This document shows positions 62,970 to 64,000 of a stretch of 64,000 nucleotides of DNA, piece after piece (position 1 is the first letter of the stretch; each line of letters starts with the position of its first letter). The stretch covers positions 372,001-436,000 of the forward strand of contig NZ_JARWSK010000003.1 of NCBI RefSeq assembly GCF_031081985.1, read 5' to 3'. A program made the position numbers and the translations under genes. The DNA is from Komagataeibacter xylinus. Lineage in GTDB: Bacteria; Pseudomonadota; Alphaproteobacteria; Acetobacterales; Acetobacteraceae. Below the pieces are notes generated by a model. That model worked only from the letters and a program-made list of their open reading frames with translations, was not told where the DNA came from and ran no database searches.

Positions 62970-64000
62970 ATGAAAAACGATTTTACAGTTCTGATCGTCT
63001 CCTCCGTCTGGTGGTCCGCCATTACGCGCGCGGCGCTGGAATTCATCGAAAGCGGGGTAAGCGTGCATGCCATCTGCCCGCAGGGGCATTCGCTGCATTG
63101 CCTCGATGGCATCAAAAGCTTCAGCCGCTACCCCTATTTTGCCGCCCCCGGCGTTCTGGCCGAGGCCGTGGCCCACATCAGGCCCGACCTGATCGTGCCA
63201 GCCGATGACCGGGTGGTGCTGGCCCTGCACCAGGCTTATGCCGAGGCCGATCCCGCCACCGAGGCAGGCCGCCTGTGCCGTGCCACCATTGTGCGTTCGC
63301 TCGGGCAGCCTGAATTCTTCAGCTATGCCGAAACCCGGCTCAAGCTGATCGAGGCATTCCGGGCCAGGGGCGTGCCCACTCCTGCCGCAGCCGCCCTCGA
63401 CACGGCGCAGGACCTGCGGGCATGGTGCGCGCGCACGCCCGGCCCGTGGGTGCTCAAGCGCGACCGGAGCTGGGGCGGGTCGGGCGTGGTCATTGCCGAT
63501 ACCCCGCCCGAGGCGATGGCCGCCTTCCGCCGCCTGTCGCAGCCCGCGCGCATGGCCTGCGCGCTGCGCGTGCTGCTGGCCGATCGCGACATCTATTCCT
63601 TCATGGAGGCATCAAGCCGCCGCCCCATGCCGGTCATGGCGCAGGCGCATGTGACCGGCATGCCCGCCAATATCATGGTGGCATGCTGGCGCGGCGAGGT
63701 GATTGCAACACTGGGGGCCAACGTGGTGGCCTATCAGGGGCGCACGGGGGCGGCCACGGTCATCGAGATCACCGAGGCGGCGGATATGGAGCACGCGGCA
63801 CGGGTGGCATGCGGCAGCCTGCAGCTATCGGGTTTTTTTGGGCTGGATTTTGTGCGTTGCGCCAAAACCGGCACCTATCACTTCATAGAAATGAACCCGC
63901 GCCTGACCCAGATCGGCCATCTGTGCCATAATGGCACAACGCTGATCCGCAGCCTGCTGCGCCATGTGCGCGGCACGCAGGCGGCCAGCACCTCACCCGA
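62970..64000 (+). CDS. ATP-grasp domain protein (partial, runs off the window)
   Basis: An open frame of at least 343 codons with no stop before the window ends. It starts MKNDFTVLIVSSVWWSAITRA. The N-terminal preATP-grasp part has VSVHAICPQGHSLHC and ADDRVVLALHQAYAE. The ATP-grasp core shows WVLKRDRSWGGSGVVIAD, the phosphate-binding loop, and later FFGLDFVRCAKTGTYHFIEMNPRL, with the Glu and Asn of the metal site. Such enzymes join a carboxylate to an amine or thiol, using ATP. Its substrate is unknown. The neighbouring flavoprotein suggests a small-molecule or peptide modification cluster that continues to the right. Confidence 0.88.
   Translation, partial: MKNDFTVLIVSSVWWSAITRAALEFIESGVSVHAICPQGHSLHCLDGIKSFSRYPYFAAPGVLAEAVAHIRPDLIVPADDRVVLALHQAYAEADPATEAGRLCRATIVRSLGQPEFFSYAETRLKLIEAFRARGVPTPAAAALDTAQDLRAWCARTPGPWVLKRDRSWGGSGVVIADTPPEAMAAFRRLSQPARMACALRVLLADRDIYSFMEASSRRPMPVMAQAHVTGMPANIMVACWRGEVIATLGANVVAYQGRTGAATVIEITEAADMEHAARVACGSLQLSGFFGLDFVRCAKTGTYHFIEMNPRLTQIGHLCHNGTTLIRSLLRHVRGTQAASTSP

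Overview
The window is GC-rich alphaproteobacterial chromosome and most resembles the acetic acid bacteria (Acetobacteraceae, probably Komagataeibacter or Gluconacetobacter). This rests on gene neighbourhoods (xerC/priA back to back; a DUF3576 lipoprotein-leuS-lptE-holA run; an rsmB-rpe-heparinase run), several alphaproteobacterial families (DUF1489, DUF3576, COG2509, TIGR03862) and a dense family of short intergenic palindromic repeats. The species was not tested by any search. Almost every gene is housekeeping, and the coding density is high on both strands. No phage, insertion sequence, CRISPR array or rRNA operon is seen.

Layout. 1-7.8 kb: the start of mreB, a glycine-zipper lipoprotein, leuA with an unusual leader, a periplasmic amidase and rne. 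7.8-14.8 kb: a DUF1963 gene, then a leftward run ubiH-like - cysE - TIGR03862 flavoprotein - HerA-like ATPase joined by 1-4 base overlaps, then PII and a small exported protein. 14.8-21.9 kb: aspartyl protease, proline iminopeptidase, xerC, priA and a COG2509 flavoprotein. 22-25.6 kb: two cation diffusion facilitators and a frameshifted ClC gene. 25.7-35 kb: a leftward series with two tandem cysteine desulfurases, ferredoxin, mnmA, GST, glycosyltransferases and a COG0523 GTPase/WD40 pair. 35-41 kb: hydrolase, tyrS, DUF4186, Rieske protein and M29 aminopeptidase. 40-46 kb: rsmB-rpe-heparinase-glycosyltransferase and divergent yggS. 46-54 kb: kup, hemW, nucleoside hydrolase, DUF1489, lytic transglycosylase and a GH3-like protein. 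54.5-60 kb: DUF3576 lipoprotein, leuS, lptE, holA and a split tRNA gene. 60-64 kb: a lipoprotein gene, an AT-rich gene-poor stretch, and a flavoprotein/ATP-grasp pair that runs off the end.

The most notable signals are non-coding. (1) A tRNA-Arg(CCU) gene is interrupted in its anticodon loop by a 226-base group I intron with recognisable IC3-type core elements. (2) Upstream of leuA lies a 36-codon leader ORF ending in a cluster of Leu codons. Its AUG sits seven bases after a predicted -10 box, so it is probably a leaderless attenuation peptide. (3) Nine copies, plus a fragment, of a roughly 80-base double-hairpin repeat are placed mostly between convergent gene ends, as bidirectional terminators would be. 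(4) The ClC gene carries a frameshift, and a GH3-family protein has lost its catalytic motifs. All functional statements come from recognising families by eye; no database search was run.
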